The notes: a model not told the origin generated them from the letters alone. Positions 1 through 7,240 are shown, counted from the stretch's first letter. The stretch: DNA of 13,407 bases from DATEOR01 sp035273885 (GCA_035273885.1 DATEOR010000034.1:1-13407), one strand, 5' to 3'. Numbers and translations: made by a program.

Positions 1-680
1 CGCTGGAACTCGGCGGCAAGAGCGCCAACGTGGTCTTCGCGGACGCGGACCTCGAGAAGGCCGCGGCTTCCGCACCGCTCGCCGTCTTCGGGAACGCGGG
101 CCAGGACTGCTGCGCCCGCTCGCGGATCCTGGTCGAGCGCACCGCGGTCGAGCCGTTCCTCGAGGCGCTCGAGCGCGCGGTGAAGGCCCTGCGGGTCGGC
201 GACCCTCTCGACGACGCGACACAGATGGGGCCGCTCATCTCGGCCGACCACCGCGAGAAGGTCGCGTCCTACGTGGACGAGGGCGCCGTGGCCTTCCGCG
301 GCTCCGCGCCCGACGGGCCCGGCTTCTGGTTTCCGCCCACAGTTCTCTCACCGGCTTCGAACGACGACCGCGCCGCGCGCGAGGAGATCTTCGGCCCGGT
401 TGTCGCCGTCATTCCCTTCGAAGACGAGGCCGAGGCGATCAGGATCGCCAACGACACGGTGTACGGGCTCTCGGGCTCCATCTGGACGCGCGACGGGGCC
501 AGAGCGCTCCGCGTTGCCCGGGCCCTCGAGACCGGCAACATTTCCGTCAACTCGAACAGCTCGGTACGGGTCACGACTCCGTTCGGCGGCTTCAAGCAGT
601 CCGGCGTCGGCCGGGAGCTCGGCCCCTTCGCGCTCGAGCACTACACCGAGCTGAAAAACGTCTTCATGTCCACCGACTAG
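1..680 (+). CDS. Aldehyde dehydrogenase, NAD(P)-dependent, 3' part (5' end outside window)
   Basis: This is the C-terminal part of an ALDH-superfamily enzyme, which oxidises an aldehyde to its acid with NAD(P)+. The frame is open from base 3 and ends with TAG at 678-680. It enters at the conserved ELGGKS motif, whose Glu (bases 6-8) is the general base. The active-site motif FGNAGQDCC follows, with the catalytic Cys at 108-110. Further family landmarks are EEIFGPVV, the NDTVYGLSG segment, and PFGGFKQSGVGRE near the C-terminus. Roughly the first half of a normal ~480-aa enzyme is missing because of the window edge, not because of mutation. The GTG at 30 is internal. The stretch around VNSNSSVR followed by PFGGFKQSG, and the ending ELKNVFMSTD, remind me of actinobacterial AldC-like enzymes, but the substrate is not determined. 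The next gene starts 2 bp after the stop. Confidence 0.93.
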   Translation, partial: LELGGKSANVVFADADLEKAAASAPLAVFGNAGQDCCARSRILVERTAVEPFLEALERAVKALRVGDPLDDATQMGPLISADHREKVASYVDEGAVAFRGSAPDGPGFWFPPTVLSPASNDDRAAREEIFGPVVAVIPFEDEAEAIRIANDTVYGLSGSIWTRDGARALRVARALETGNISVNSNSSVRVTTPFGGFKQSGVGRELGPFALEHYTELKNVFMSTD

Positions 681-682
681 CC

Positions 683-1240
683 ATGGGCCGGATCGTCGTC
701 TCCCAGTTCGTGACCGTAGACGGGGTCATCGAAGACCCGGGCGGGTCCGAGGGCTTCGAGCGGGGCGGCTGGGCCTTCCAGTTCGACCGCGGCGAGGACG
801 GGAACCAGTTCAAGCTCGACGAGGTGATGGAGAGCTCGGCGCTCCTCCTCGGCCGGAAGACCTACGAGGGCTTCGCCGCCGCCTGGCCGAGCCGCGAAGG
901 CGACTTCGCAGACAAATTCAACACGATGCCGAAATACGTCGTCTCCTCGACGCTCCGAGACCCGGAGTGGTCGAACTCGACCGTCATCGGCACGGGCGAC
1001 CTCGCGAAGCTGAAGGAGGAGCACGACGGCGTCATCCTCGTCAACGGCAGCCGGCACGTCGTGGACGAGCTCGTCGCCCAGGGCCTCGTGGACGAGTTTC
1101 GGCTCATGGTCTTCCCGATCGTCCTCGGGAAGGGCCTGCAGGCCTTCGGCGACGCGGGCGCGACGAGCGCGCTCGACCTCGTCGAGTCCCGGCCGGTCGG
1201 CGAGGAAGGCGTGCTCGTCCTCGTCTACAGGCCGAAGTGA
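683..1240 (+). CDS. Dihydrofolate reductase-family (RibD C-terminal domain) protein
   Basis: A 185-aa single-domain protein of the RibD-C/DHFR-like fold, similar in layout to the YyaP/YwjB type. The N-terminal strand and loop read VVSQFVTVDGVIEDPGG (residues 5-21). LLLGRKTYEGF (55-64) is the family's usual helix after the substrate cleft, and ILVNGSRHVVDEL (118-130) is the nucleotide-binding turn. LVDEFRLMVFPIVLGKG (135-151) is the typical C-terminal strand and loop. Such proteins are presumed cytoplasmic NAD(P)H-dependent reductases, and most have no known substrate. The ATG lies 2 bp after the dehydrogenase stop with no clear Shine-Dalgarno, suggesting translation by re-initiation. Its TGA overlaps the GTG start of the next gene. 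It is not expected to be the essential folate-pathway DHFR. Confidence 0.9.
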   Translation: MGRIVVSQFVTVDGVIEDPGGSEGFERGGWAFQFDRGEDGNQFKLDEVMESSALLLGRKTYEGFAAAWPSREGDFADKFNTMPKYVVSSTLRDPEWSNSTVIGTGDLAKLKEEHDGVILVNGSRHVVDELVAQGLVDEFRLMVFPIVLGKGLQAFGDAGATSALDLVESRPVGEEGVLVLVYRPK

Positions 1241-1674
1241 CGATCACGCCGGTCCCGCCCGCGCGGCATCTGCTGCGCGCGAAGGACCTGATGGACGCCC
1301 GCTACCGCGAGCCGCTCGAAGTGCCCGTTCTGGCGCGCGCCGCCCGGCTCTCACCCGCGCACTTCAGCCGGGAGTTCAAGCGCACCTTCGGCGAGACGCC
1401 GCACCAGTACCTCCTGACGAGACGGCTGGAGCGCGCGGCGGAGCTCCTCCGCAACACTGACCGGTCGGTCGCCGAGGTCTGCTTCGCCGTCGGCCTCGCC
1501 AGTGTGGGCTCGTTCACGACGAGCTTCAAGCGCGCCTTCGGCATGACGCCGACGGCCTACCGGGCCTCGTATCCGCCCGCATCGCGCCAGGCGCGCGTCC
1601 CGACGTGCGTCCTCCTCGCCTGGTCGCGGCCGAACAGCAGTTTTCGAGAAGACGCCGCCGCCGGGCGCGGATAG
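1237..1674 (+). CDS. Minimal AraC-family transcriptional regulator (DNA-binding domain only)
   Basis: A 145-aa protein starting at GTG 1237, in a GTGA overlap with the upstream stop. It consists almost entirely of the AraC/XylS double helix-turn-helix domain. The first HTH spans about residues 28-50 (LARAARLSPAHFSREFKRTF). The second spans about 78-100, followed by the family signature ending in FKRAFGMTPTAYR (97-109). The N-terminal effector-binding domain found in most AraC proteins is absent. A Cys-containing tail with RPNSSFRED (about 131-139) follows. I recall similar tails in other short AraC proteins that sit beside VOC genes, but could not check this. The frame stays open upstream to about 967, but that extension lies inside the reductase gene and looks like shadow coding. 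It probably regulates its own run of genes, possibly sensing through the adjacent VOC or cupin protein. Confidence 0.88.
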   Translation: MTITPVPPARHLLRAKDLMDARYREPLEVPVLARAARLSPAHFSREFKRTFGETPHQYLLTRRLERAAELLRNTDRSVAEVCFAVGLASVGSFTTSFKRAFGMTPTAYRASYPPASRQARVPTCVLLAWSRPNSSFREDAAAGRG

Positions 1675-1695
1675 CTTCAGTCGCACCAACGAACC

Positions 1696-1703
1696 AGGAG
1701 GAG
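1696..1703 (+). promoter_or_regulatory. Strong Shine-Dalgarno of the VOC gene
   Basis: AGGAGGAG lies 4-11 bases before the ATG at 1708. It is the only strong ribosome-binding site in the left-hand run of genes. It suggests the VOC protein is translated independently and more strongly than the coupled genes upstream. Confidence 0.75.
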
Positions 1704-1707
1704 CACG

Positions 1708-2127
1708 ATGATCAAGGGACTCACACACGCGGGCGTCTGGGTGCACGACCAGGACGAGGCCCTCGCCTTCTACACGGAGAAGCTCGGCCTGGAGGTGCGC
1801 TCGGACGTCGTCGTCCCCGAGATGGGCAACTTTCGCTGGATCGCGGTCGGCGTCCCCGGCCAGGAGGACGTCTCGCTGACGCTCCTCGCCGTTCCCGGAC
1901 CGCCCGTCTTCGACGAGGAGACCGCCGCCAAGCTGAAGGACCTCATGGCCAAGGGCGCCGCCGGCGGGCTCTTCTTCGCCGCCGACGACGTCGACGCGAC
2001 CTACGAGGAGCTCAAGGATCGCGGCGTCGAGTTCTCGCAGGAGCCGACCGACCAGCCGTACGGCCGTGACGCCGGCTTCCGCGATCCGTCCGGGAACCAG
2101 ATCCGAATGGCGCAACTCGCCGGGTAG
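1708..2127 (+). CDS. VOC-family (glyoxalase/bleomycin-resistance fold) protein
   Basis: A 139-aa protein with the two beta-alpha-beta-beta-beta modules of the vicinal oxygen chelate fold. The first module begins LTHAGVWVHDQDEALAFYTE (5-24), the classic opening with its His at residue 7. The second begins FFAADDVDATYEEL (89-102) and ends in RDPSGNQIRM (125-134). Two usual metal-ligand positions look substituted. The His before the second module's first strand aligns with Gly87, and the Glu of the usual DPxGNxxEL ending is Arg133. It may therefore bind a small molecule without being a metal-dependent enzyme. The start is set by a strong ribosome-binding site. It sits 33 bp after the AraC gene and 2 bp before the cupin gene. 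An AraC/VOC pair suggests a sensor or detoxification partner, but this is inference. Confidence 0.92.
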   Translation: MIKGLTHAGVWVHDQDEALAFYTEKLGLEVRSDVVVPEMGNFRWIAVGVPGQEDVSLTLLAVPGPPVFDEETAAKLKDLMAKGAAGGLFFAADDVDATYEELKDRGVEFSQEPTDQPYGRDAGFRDPSGNQIRMAQLAG

Positions 2128-2129
2128 CC

Positions 2130-2468
2130 GTGTATCGCGTCATTGCCAACGGAGAGATCGAGCGCAGCCCCCGCGGCACGCTGACCTTCGAGGGAGAGGA
2201 GTACGGCTCGGGCGTCTCCTTCTTCCTCGTCTACAACCAGCCCGGCGAGGGGCCGGACCTGCACCGTCATCCGTACTCCGAGACCTGGATCGTGCGGAGC
2301 GGCAGGGCGCTCCTCACGATCGACGGGCACCAGTTCGAGGCCGGCGCCGGCGACATCGCCGTCGTCGGCCCGGACACCCCGCACATGTTCAAGAACGTCG
2401 GCAAGGAGCGGCTGGACATCATCTGCATCCACGCCTCGCCGAAGATGATCCAGGAGGAGCTCTCCTAG
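2130..2468 (+). CDS. Small single-domain cupin protein
   Basis: A 112-aa cupin_2-type beta-barrel. Cupin motif 1 gives the metal-binding set HRHPYSE (His45, His47, Glu51). Motif 2 gives PDTPHMF, with His85 as the fourth ligand, so the metal site looks complete. Glycines at the strand turns (SGRALLTIDG, 57-66) are as expected for the fold. Small cupins of this size act as dioxygenases, isomerases or metabolite sensors, and nothing here fixes the substrate. It starts at GTG 2130, two bases after the VOC stop, so translation is probably coupled. Its TAG overlaps the TAG of the opposing BTAD regulator through the palindrome CTAG, so the genes converge with no spacer. Confidence 0.92.
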   Translation: MYRVIANGEIERSPRGTLTFEGEEYGSGVSFFLVYNQPGEGPDLHRHPYSETWIVRSGRALLTIDGHQFEAGAGDIAVVGPDTPHMFKNVGKERLDIICIHASPKMIQEELS

Positions 2469-4282
2469 GCCGCGGGGAGCGGCTCGAGACCGAGCAGCTT
2501 GCCGAGTGCGGGGTTGTCGATCTGGCTGGCCATGGAGCTGGCGGCCTCGAGAGCACCGGGCTCGCCGAGCCGGGCGCGGTAGACCGTGGCGCGAAGCAGG
2601 AGCTCCCGAATTCCCCGCCGCGCGGAGATCCGCTCCAGCTCGTTGATCCACCCGGCGGCGCCCTCGGCGCCGTTGTCGACCGCGACCGCGCAGAGGGCGT
2701 CGAGGCCGTAGACCTCGATCCAGAGGTAGGTGTCGGGCAGGCGGCGACACAGTTTCGGGGCGTCGACCAGCAGGTCGAGCGCGCGGGTGCCGTCTCCGCG
2801 GGCAGCCGCGACGAGCCCGAGCCCCCGGATGCCGATGCTCTCCCAGCACGCGTCGCCCACCTGACACCCCAGGGCATAGGCGTGCTCGAAGCGCGCCTCG
2901 GCCGTGTCGAGGTCGCCCAGGGCGAGGTCGATCTCGCCGCGGAACGACTCGGGCCAGGGGATGAAGGCAGTCATCCCGCGCGCCTCCGCGTCGGCGAGAG
3001 CGCGGTCGAGGACGTGCACGGCATCCTCGATCTCCCCGCGCATGAGGTGGTAGCGCCCGAGCAGGGTCAGCGCCTGTCCCAGCGGCTGGCCGGTGTCGAG
3101 CCGCGTGGCGCGCTCGACGCCTGACTTGAGCGACTCACCCGCAGCTTCGTAGTCGCCGAGGTCGTGGCGCGAGGCGCCACGGACGACGTCGACCCAGGCA
3201 AGCTCCTCGTCACGGCCGGCGGCGAGCCTGGTCGTTCGCTGCAGCGAGTCCTCGGCGCGCTCGTACTCCGCGCGGAGGAACTGGACCCAGCTGATCTCGC
3301 GCCAGCCCGTGGCCGCGATGTCCTCGCGGCCGACCTCTTCGGCGAGCGTCGTGCCTTCATGGAGCGCGGCCGCGCCTTCCTCGTCCCGGCCACGCGCCGA
3401 GTGCACCAGTGCGCCGCCTAGACCCACGAGCGCTTCCGCGAGCAACTCGCGCTCTCCGACCGCCCGGGCGGCCGCACCTGCCTCCCGCATGCGCTGGACG
3501 CCCGTCTCGACGGCTCCCGCTCCGAGCGCCGCCTCGCCGGCTTCGAGGATGGCCAGAACCGCGGCTCGGCCCGAGACCCGATGCTTGGAGGACGCGTCCG
3601 GTTCGGCAATCGCTGCTTCGAGCGCCGGCGTGGGATCGATTCCGAGCTCGCGCTGGAAGAACTCGATGGACGACGCGACGTGGCGCTCGGCAGCTTCCTG
3701 GTCGCCGGCCGCGCGCAGACAGCGGACGTAGAGGACGTGCGCATTCTCGTCGTACGGGTTCAGCGCGACCAGATCCGCTGCGCGCGCTGCGGCCGCCTGG
3801 GTCTCCCCCCGGCCGAGCAGCGCGAGGGCGGCCTGATGGAGAACGGCGCCGGTCATTCCCGCGACGTGACGGCGCTCGCTCTCGAGCCAGAGCTCGAAGC
3901 CCGGGCTGGAGCGGAACGCGAGCCCATCGAGGAGCTCGTGTCCCAGGCCTGCCAGCGCGACGGCCTCCATCCAGGAGCCGCGCTCGAGGACGTCGACGTC
4001 CACGAACGTGGCCGGCCGGAGCTTCAGCGTGAGCGGGTCACCGCCGATCTCCGCGTCGTCGCCGAGCCGGCTCCGCAGGGCCGACAGGGTCCACCGCAGC
4101 GTCCCGAGCGGATCGTCGGCCTCCGGAAAGAGAAGGCTGGCCAGGCGCTCGCGCGAAGGCGGCTGGCGCGCGCGCAGGAGATAGGCGAGGAGGCCCCACG
4201 CCTTGTGGCCGCGGGGAGGCTCGACCCGTGCGCCGTCGCGCTCCATCTGGGGCGGCCCGAGCAGCTGGATGCTGAGGCTCAT
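2465..4282 (-). CDS. BTAD/SARP-type transcriptional regulator with TPR-like C-terminal region
   Basis: A 605-aa regulator. Residues 1-90 form an OmpR/SARP-type winged helix: IQLLGPPQMERDG, then WGLLAYLLRA and RERLASLLFPEADD, then LRWTLSALRSRLG. Residues about 95-225 form the bacterial transcriptional activation domain, ending in FFQRELGIDPTPALEAAI. Residues about 240-600 are Ala- and Glu-rich helical repeats with TPR character (for example HDLGDYEAAGESL and MRGEIEDAVHVLDRAL). No P-loop or NB-ARC ATPase motif is visible between them, unlike large AfsR-type SARPs. The TPR part probably binds a protein or peptide ligand. The gene is divergent from a secreted propeller protein, with a dyad and a plausible promoter in the gap. 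It ends tail-to-tail with the cupin gene in a 4-bp overlap. A pathway-specific activator of its divergent neighbour is the simplest reading. Confidence 0.92.
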   Translation of the reverse strand: MSLSIQLLGPPQMERDGARVEPPRGHKAWGLLAYLLRARQPPSRERLASLLFPEADDPLGTLRWTLSALRSRLGDDAEIGGDPLTLKLRPATFVDVDVLERGSWMEAVALAGLGHELLDGLAFRSSPGFELWLESERRHVAGMTGAVLHQAALALLGRGETQAAAARAADLVALNPYDENAHVLYVRCLRAAGDQEAAERHVASSIEFFQRELGIDPTPALEAAIAEPDASSKHRVSGRAAVLAILEAGEAALGAGAVETGVQRMREAGAAARAVGERELLAEALVGLGGALVHSARGRDEEGAAALHEGTTLAEEVGREDIAATGWREISWVQFLRAEYERAEDSLQRTTRLAAGRDEELAWVDVVRGASRHDLGDYEAAGESLKSGVERATRLDTGQPLGQALTLLGRYHLMRGEIEDAVHVLDRALADAEARGMTAFIPWPESFRGEIDLALGDLDTAEARFEHAYALGCQVGDACWESIGIRGLGLVAAARGDGTRALDLLVDAPKLCRRLPDTYLWIEVYGLDALCAVAVDNGAEGAAGWINELERISARRGIRELLLRATVYRARLGEPGALEAASSMASQIDNPALGKLLGLEPLPAA

Positions 4283-4308
4283 TGGAAGATTCTGGGGGTC
4301 AAACGCCT

Positions 4309-4330
4309 CGTCACACGCCTCACTGTGACG
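4309..4330. promoter_or_regulatory. Inverted repeat (candidate operator) in divergent gap
   Basis: CGTCACA (4309-4315) and TGTGACG (4324-4330) form a perfect 7-bp inverted repeat around an 8-bp spacer. They lie between the BTAD regulator and the secreted propeller gene. A direct repeat, ACGCCTC, overlaps it at 4303-4309 and 4315-4321, with a 12-base period. SARP-family proteins are known to bind short direct repeats about one helical turn apart, so either element could be the regulator's site. Confidence 0.45.
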
Positions 4331-4350
4331 CTCCTCCTCGTGAAGTTCAA
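4322..4350 (-). promoter_or_regulatory. Candidate promoter of the BTAD regulator
   Basis: Read on the minus strand, TTGAAC (4350-4345) is followed after 17 bases by CACAGT (4327-4322). This gives a -35 with 4 of 6 and a -10 with 3 of 6 matches to the sigma-70 type consensus. A start near 4314 would leave a leader of about 30 bases. The -10 lies inside the dyad at 4309-4330, so a bound protein would affect initiation. It was recognised by eye only. Confidence 0.3.
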
Positions 4351-4371
4351 CGCAATGCGAAAGGAGCGAAG

Positions 4372-5313
4372 ATGAGCGTCACGACCAGGGTCGCGCTGCT
4401 CGCCGCTCTCGTGGGCGTTTTGGCGCTCGCAGCGGCCGCGCAGGCGACGAACTTCTCGGCCTGGGGCGATGCCCAGAAGATCGACGAGATCGCGGGCAAC
4501 AACTCCGAGCTGAACACCCCGTTCCAGGACGGTTGCCCGATCCAGTCTCCGGACGGGCTCAGCCTCTACCAGGCCTCGAACCGGCCCGGTGGGGAGGGTG
4601 GCCTCGACATCTGGGTCTCCCACCGTGAAAGCACGGATGACCCATGGGGTGCGCCTGAGAACCTCGGTCAGCCGGTCAACTCGGCTGCCGACGACTTCTG
4701 CCCGACACCGGTGAGGGGCGGAGGCCTCTTCTTCGTGAGCCGGGAGGCGCTTCCGGGCAGCTGCGGGCTGGGGGACATCTACTTCAGCAGGAAGAGTCCG
4801 GTGAAGGGCTGGACGGAGCCGCGCAACCTCGGCTGCGCGCCGGCCGGGCCGAACACCGCACTCGACGAGCAGGGCCCCTCGTACGTGGAGAACGACGACC
4901 GGGGCTATCTCTTCTTCTCGTCGAGCTCCGGGGCCGTGCCCGGCGATATCCACATGAGCCCGAGGGTCGGTGACGGCTGGTACTTCGGTGGCTCTACCCC
5001 TGTCGCCGGCCTCAACGACGCGGCGGCGAACGACATCCAGCCGAACGTCCGCAAGGACGGGCTCGAGGTCGTGTTCTCGTCGAACCGCGCCGGCGGGCTT
5101 GGCGCCCAGGACATCTGGGCCTCGACGAGGGACAGCTTCTCCGCGCCGTGGTCTGCGCCCGTCAACCTCGGCACCGCGATCAACACCGCGGCAGCCGAGA
5201 GCAGGCCTTCACTGTCGAAGAACGCCCGCCAGCTCCTCTTCGGGCGCTCGCCGGGCCCCGAGGGGATCGGCGACATCTACGTCAGCACTCGTTCCAGGGC
5301 GAACGAGGACTGA
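4372..5313 (+). CDS. Secreted PD40/WD40-like beta-propeller protein
   Basis: A 313-aa exported protein. The start at ATG 4372 is preceded by AAGGAG (4361-4366) and gives a proper signal peptide. This has Arg6, then a hydrophobic stretch (VALLAALVGVLALAAAAQA) with an AQA-type signal peptidase I site near residue 25. The open frame upstream to 4282 would bury this signal and was not used. The mature part has about five repeated units of the PD40/Tol-like propeller type. Each has an aromatic strand DI(W/Y/H)xS: DIWVS (79), DIYFS (135), DIHMS (192), DIWAS (247) and DIYVS (301). Three also have a (W/P)xxPxNLG loop. Cys55, 110, 131 and 155 could form two disulfides outside the cell. It is probably an extracytoplasmic binding protein with no catalytic motif seen. 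Its likely regulator is the divergent BTAD gene. Confidence 0.88.
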   Translation: MSVTTRVALLAALVGVLALAAAAQATNFSAWGDAQKIDEIAGNNSELNTPFQDGCPIQSPDGLSLYQASNRPGGEGGLDIWVSHRESTDDPWGAPENLGQPVNSAADDFCPTPVRGGGLFFVSREALPGSCGLGDIYFSRKSPVKGWTEPRNLGCAPAGPNTALDEQGPSYVENDDRGYLFFSSSSGAVPGDIHMSPRVGDGWYFGGSTPVAGLNDAAANDIQPNVRKDGLEVVFSSNRAGGLGAQDIWASTRDSFSAPWSAPVNLGTAINTAAAESRPSLSKNARQLLFGRSPGPEGIGDIYVSTRSRANED

Positions 5314-5327
5314 TTCTCGATCGGCGT

Positions 5328-5353
5328 GCCGGGCTCTCCACGGAGGGCCCGGC
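5328..5353. terminator. GC-rich hairpin between convergent genes (bidirectional terminator candidate)
   Basis: Arms 5328-5338 and 5343-5353 pair over 11 bp with one U-G wobble and a 4-base loop (5339-5342). It lies 15 bp after the propeller stop and 15 bp beyond the response-regulator stop. A second, smaller hairpin follows (GCCGCC at 5352-5357 with GGCGGC at 5364-5369). There is no U-tract beyond a short CCCTTT, as is common for GC-rich actinobacterial terminators. Confidence 0.6.
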
Positions 5354-5368
5354 CGCCCTTTCCGGCGG

Positions 5369-6028
5369 CTAGCCCGCCGGGGTCTCTTCGAAGATCCCGG
5401 TCTGGTAGGCGAGCACGACTGCCTGGACGCGGTCGCGAAGGCCGAGCTTCTGGAGGATGTGCGTGACGTGCGTCTTCACGGTCGTCTCGCTGATGTAGAG
5501 CTGCTGCCCGATCTCGCCGTTCGAGAGACCCTCGGCCATCAGCCTGAAGACCTCGCGCTCCCGCTCGCTGAGCTGGTCGAGCTCCTTGGGCGGATCGGGC
5601 CGAGGTAGCCGCGCGAACTGCTTGATGACCTTCTTCGTCACCGTCGGAGAAAGCAGCGCTTCGCCCGCTGCGACCGTGCGGATCGCGGCCAGAAGCTGCT
5701 CCGGGGAGTCGTCCTTGAGGACGAAGCCGCTCGCCCCGGCCCTGAGCGCCTCGTAGACGTACTCGTCGAGGTCGAAGGTCGTGAGGATGAGGATTCGCGC
5801 GCCGCCGCCTTCGGCGAGGATGTGCCGCGTCGCCTGCAGCCCGTCGAGTTCGGGCATGCGAATGTCCATCAGGATGACGCTGGGGTTGAAACGAGCTGTC
5901 TTCTCGATCGCTTCGCGGCCGTTCTCGGCCTCGGCGACGACCTCGATATCTTGCTCGTCGGCCAGGAGCATCCGGAAGCCGGCCCGCACCATGGACTGGT
6001 CGTCGGCGACGAGCACACGGATGGTCAT
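5369..6028 (-). CDS. NarL/LuxR-family response regulator
   Basis: A 219-aa cytoplasmic two-component regulator. The receiver domain (about 3-120) has the acidic pair Asp9-Asp10, phospho-acceptor Asp55 in LMDIRMPELDG, switch Thr83 (LILTTFD) and Lys105 (FVLKDDSPEQ). A short linker leads to a LuxR-type helix-turn-helix (about 150-212) with LSEREREVFRLMAEGLSNGEI and ETTVKTHVTHILQKLGL, the recognition part of the fold. Length and layout are normal for the family. Its ATG overlaps the kinase TGA (ATGA), so the two are translationally coupled. This marks the kinase as its partner. Nothing visible suggests loss of phosphorylation. Its probable targets are the divergent MMPL transporter and its own operon. 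Confidence 0.97.
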   Translation of the reverse strand: MTIRVLVADDQSMVRAGFRMLLADEQDIEVVAEAENGREAIEKTARFNPSVILMDIRMPELDGLQATRHILAEGGGARILILTTFDLDEYVYEALRAGASGFVLKDDSPEQLLAAIRTVAAGEALLSPTVTKKVIKQFARLPRPDPPKELDQLSEREREVFRLMAEGLSNGEIGQQLYISETTVKTHVTHILQKLGLRDRVQAVVLAYQTGIFEETPAG

Positions 6029-7206
6029 GGTCGCTCTCCGCTCAGTGGGAGTGGGAGCCGTGTGCTGAGCACGAAGCCGCCCCCGTTCGCGCTGCCGGCG
6101 CTCATCTCGCCGCCGTAGATCTTGACCCGCTCGCGTACCCCGACGAGCCCGTGGCCGAGGCCGTCCGTCGTCGTCGAGCCGATGCCGTCGTCACGCACCT
6201 CGATCTGCAGTTCGTCGAGCGCGTAGCGGACGATCACGTCCGCCGTGTTCGCGTGCGCGTGCTTGAGGGCGTTCGTGAGCCCCTCCTGAACGATGCGGTA
6301 GGCGGACAGGTCGACTCCGCGCGGAAGCGGGAAAGGATCTCCGTCCACGTGGAGCTCGACGGGCAGGCCTGCGCGACCGACCTCCTCGAGGAGGGAGTCG
6401 AGCCCGTCCAGGCCGGGCTGGGGCACGAACGAGACCCCTTCGCGCTCGTCGCGCATCGCCCCGAGCAGGCGGCGCATCTCGGTCAGGGCAGTACGTCCCG
6501 CCCGCTCGACATCCTTGAGGGCGTCGCTGTCGTCGGCGAGCTCGTCGGGAAGGTTGTGCCTGACCGCTCCGACCTGGAGCACCATCACGCTGACGGCGTG
6601 GGCGACGATGTCGTGGAGCTCGCGCGCGATCCGGGAGCGCTCCTCGGCGACTGCGACGCGGGCCGCGGCGTCGCGCTCACGTTCGGCCACGATGGCGCGG
6701 GCCTCCGCCGCTTCGGCGCGCTCCGCTCTCTCGCGCAGGAACAGCCCCGCGACCCAGGCCACGATGAAGCGGAGCGGTATGAAGCTCAACTGGCTGGCGG
6801 TCTGCTCTCCGGGGATCGCGACGACGACGAAAAGGAGCGAGCCGGTGACGAGGCCGAGCCCGACAGCTGCCTGGACGCTGTTGCGAAGGTTTCCCAGCAT
6901 GAAGGCCGCTGCCAGCCCGACCACTCCGAGGCTGCCGACGAACGGAACCAGAAGCGGATCGACGACCGAGAGCGCGGCAGCGAGGACGAAATACGCCGCT
7001 GGCCCGGCAAAGGGAAACCGTCTCCGCAGGAAGAGCGGCGACACGAGCACCGCAAGCGCCGGAACGCAGAACCAGAGCGACGTCGTCGGGGCGCCCGGAT
7101 AGTTGCGCCCGATGACGAGCTCGACGATGCCGGCGAGCGCCATGAGCCCGATCAGCAGCTCGAACCAGTACTCGCGCGCGATCTGCATCGCTTTGTCCCG
7201 GCTCAT
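6025..7206 (-). CDS. Membrane sensor histidine kinase (DesK/HisKA_3 type)
   Basis: A 393-aa kinase if started at ATG 7206. An in-frame GTG at 7224 would add six residues. The N-terminal ~155 residues are hydrophobic with about four to five membrane helices and no sizeable extracellular domain, suggesting it senses membrane state or a membrane-partitioned ligand. A charged, coiled-coil-like linker (RERAERAEAAEAR onward) follows. The HisKA_3 box EERSRIARELHDIVAHA carries the phospho-acceptor His198 in ATG-start numbering. The HATPase_c domain shows the N box EGLTNALKHAHA, G1 DDGIGS and G2 GHGLVGVRERV, so the kinase looks intact. The start is uncertain. The GTG has AGGAGG 14 bases upstream, farther than ideal, while the ATG has no clear ribosome-binding site. 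Its stop overlaps the response regulator start. Confidence 0.95.
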   Translation of the reverse strand: MSRDKAMQIAREYWFELLIGLMALAGIVELVIGRNYPGAPTTSLWFCVPALAVLVSPLFLRRRFPFAGPAAYFVLAAALSVVDPLLVPFVGSLGVVGLAAAFMLGNLRNSVQAAVGLGLVTGSLLFVVVAIPGEQTASQLSFIPLRFIVAWVAGLFLRERAERAEAAEARAIVAERERDAAARVAVAEERSRIARELHDIVAHAVSVMVLQVGAVRHNLPDELADDSDALKDVERAGRTALTEMRRLLGAMRDEREGVSFVPQPGLDGLDSLLEEVGRAGLPVELHVDGDPFPLPRGVDLSAYRIVQEGLTNALKHAHANTADVIVRYALDELQIEVRDDGIGSTTTDGLGHGLVGVRERVKIYGGEMSAGSANGGGFVLSTRLPLPLSGERP

Positions 7207-7240
7207 GGGCTGAACGTATCTCACGGCCTGTGGTGTCGCC

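Noticed and set aside
967..1236. Upstream extension of the AraC frame
   Set aside because: It lies inside the reductase gene and translates to Arg/Pro-rich shadow sequence.
4279..4953. Minus-strand open frame overlapping the propeller gene and ending next to the BTAD start
   Set aside because: It would fill the regulator's promoter region and overlaps a gene with a clear signal peptide and repeats.
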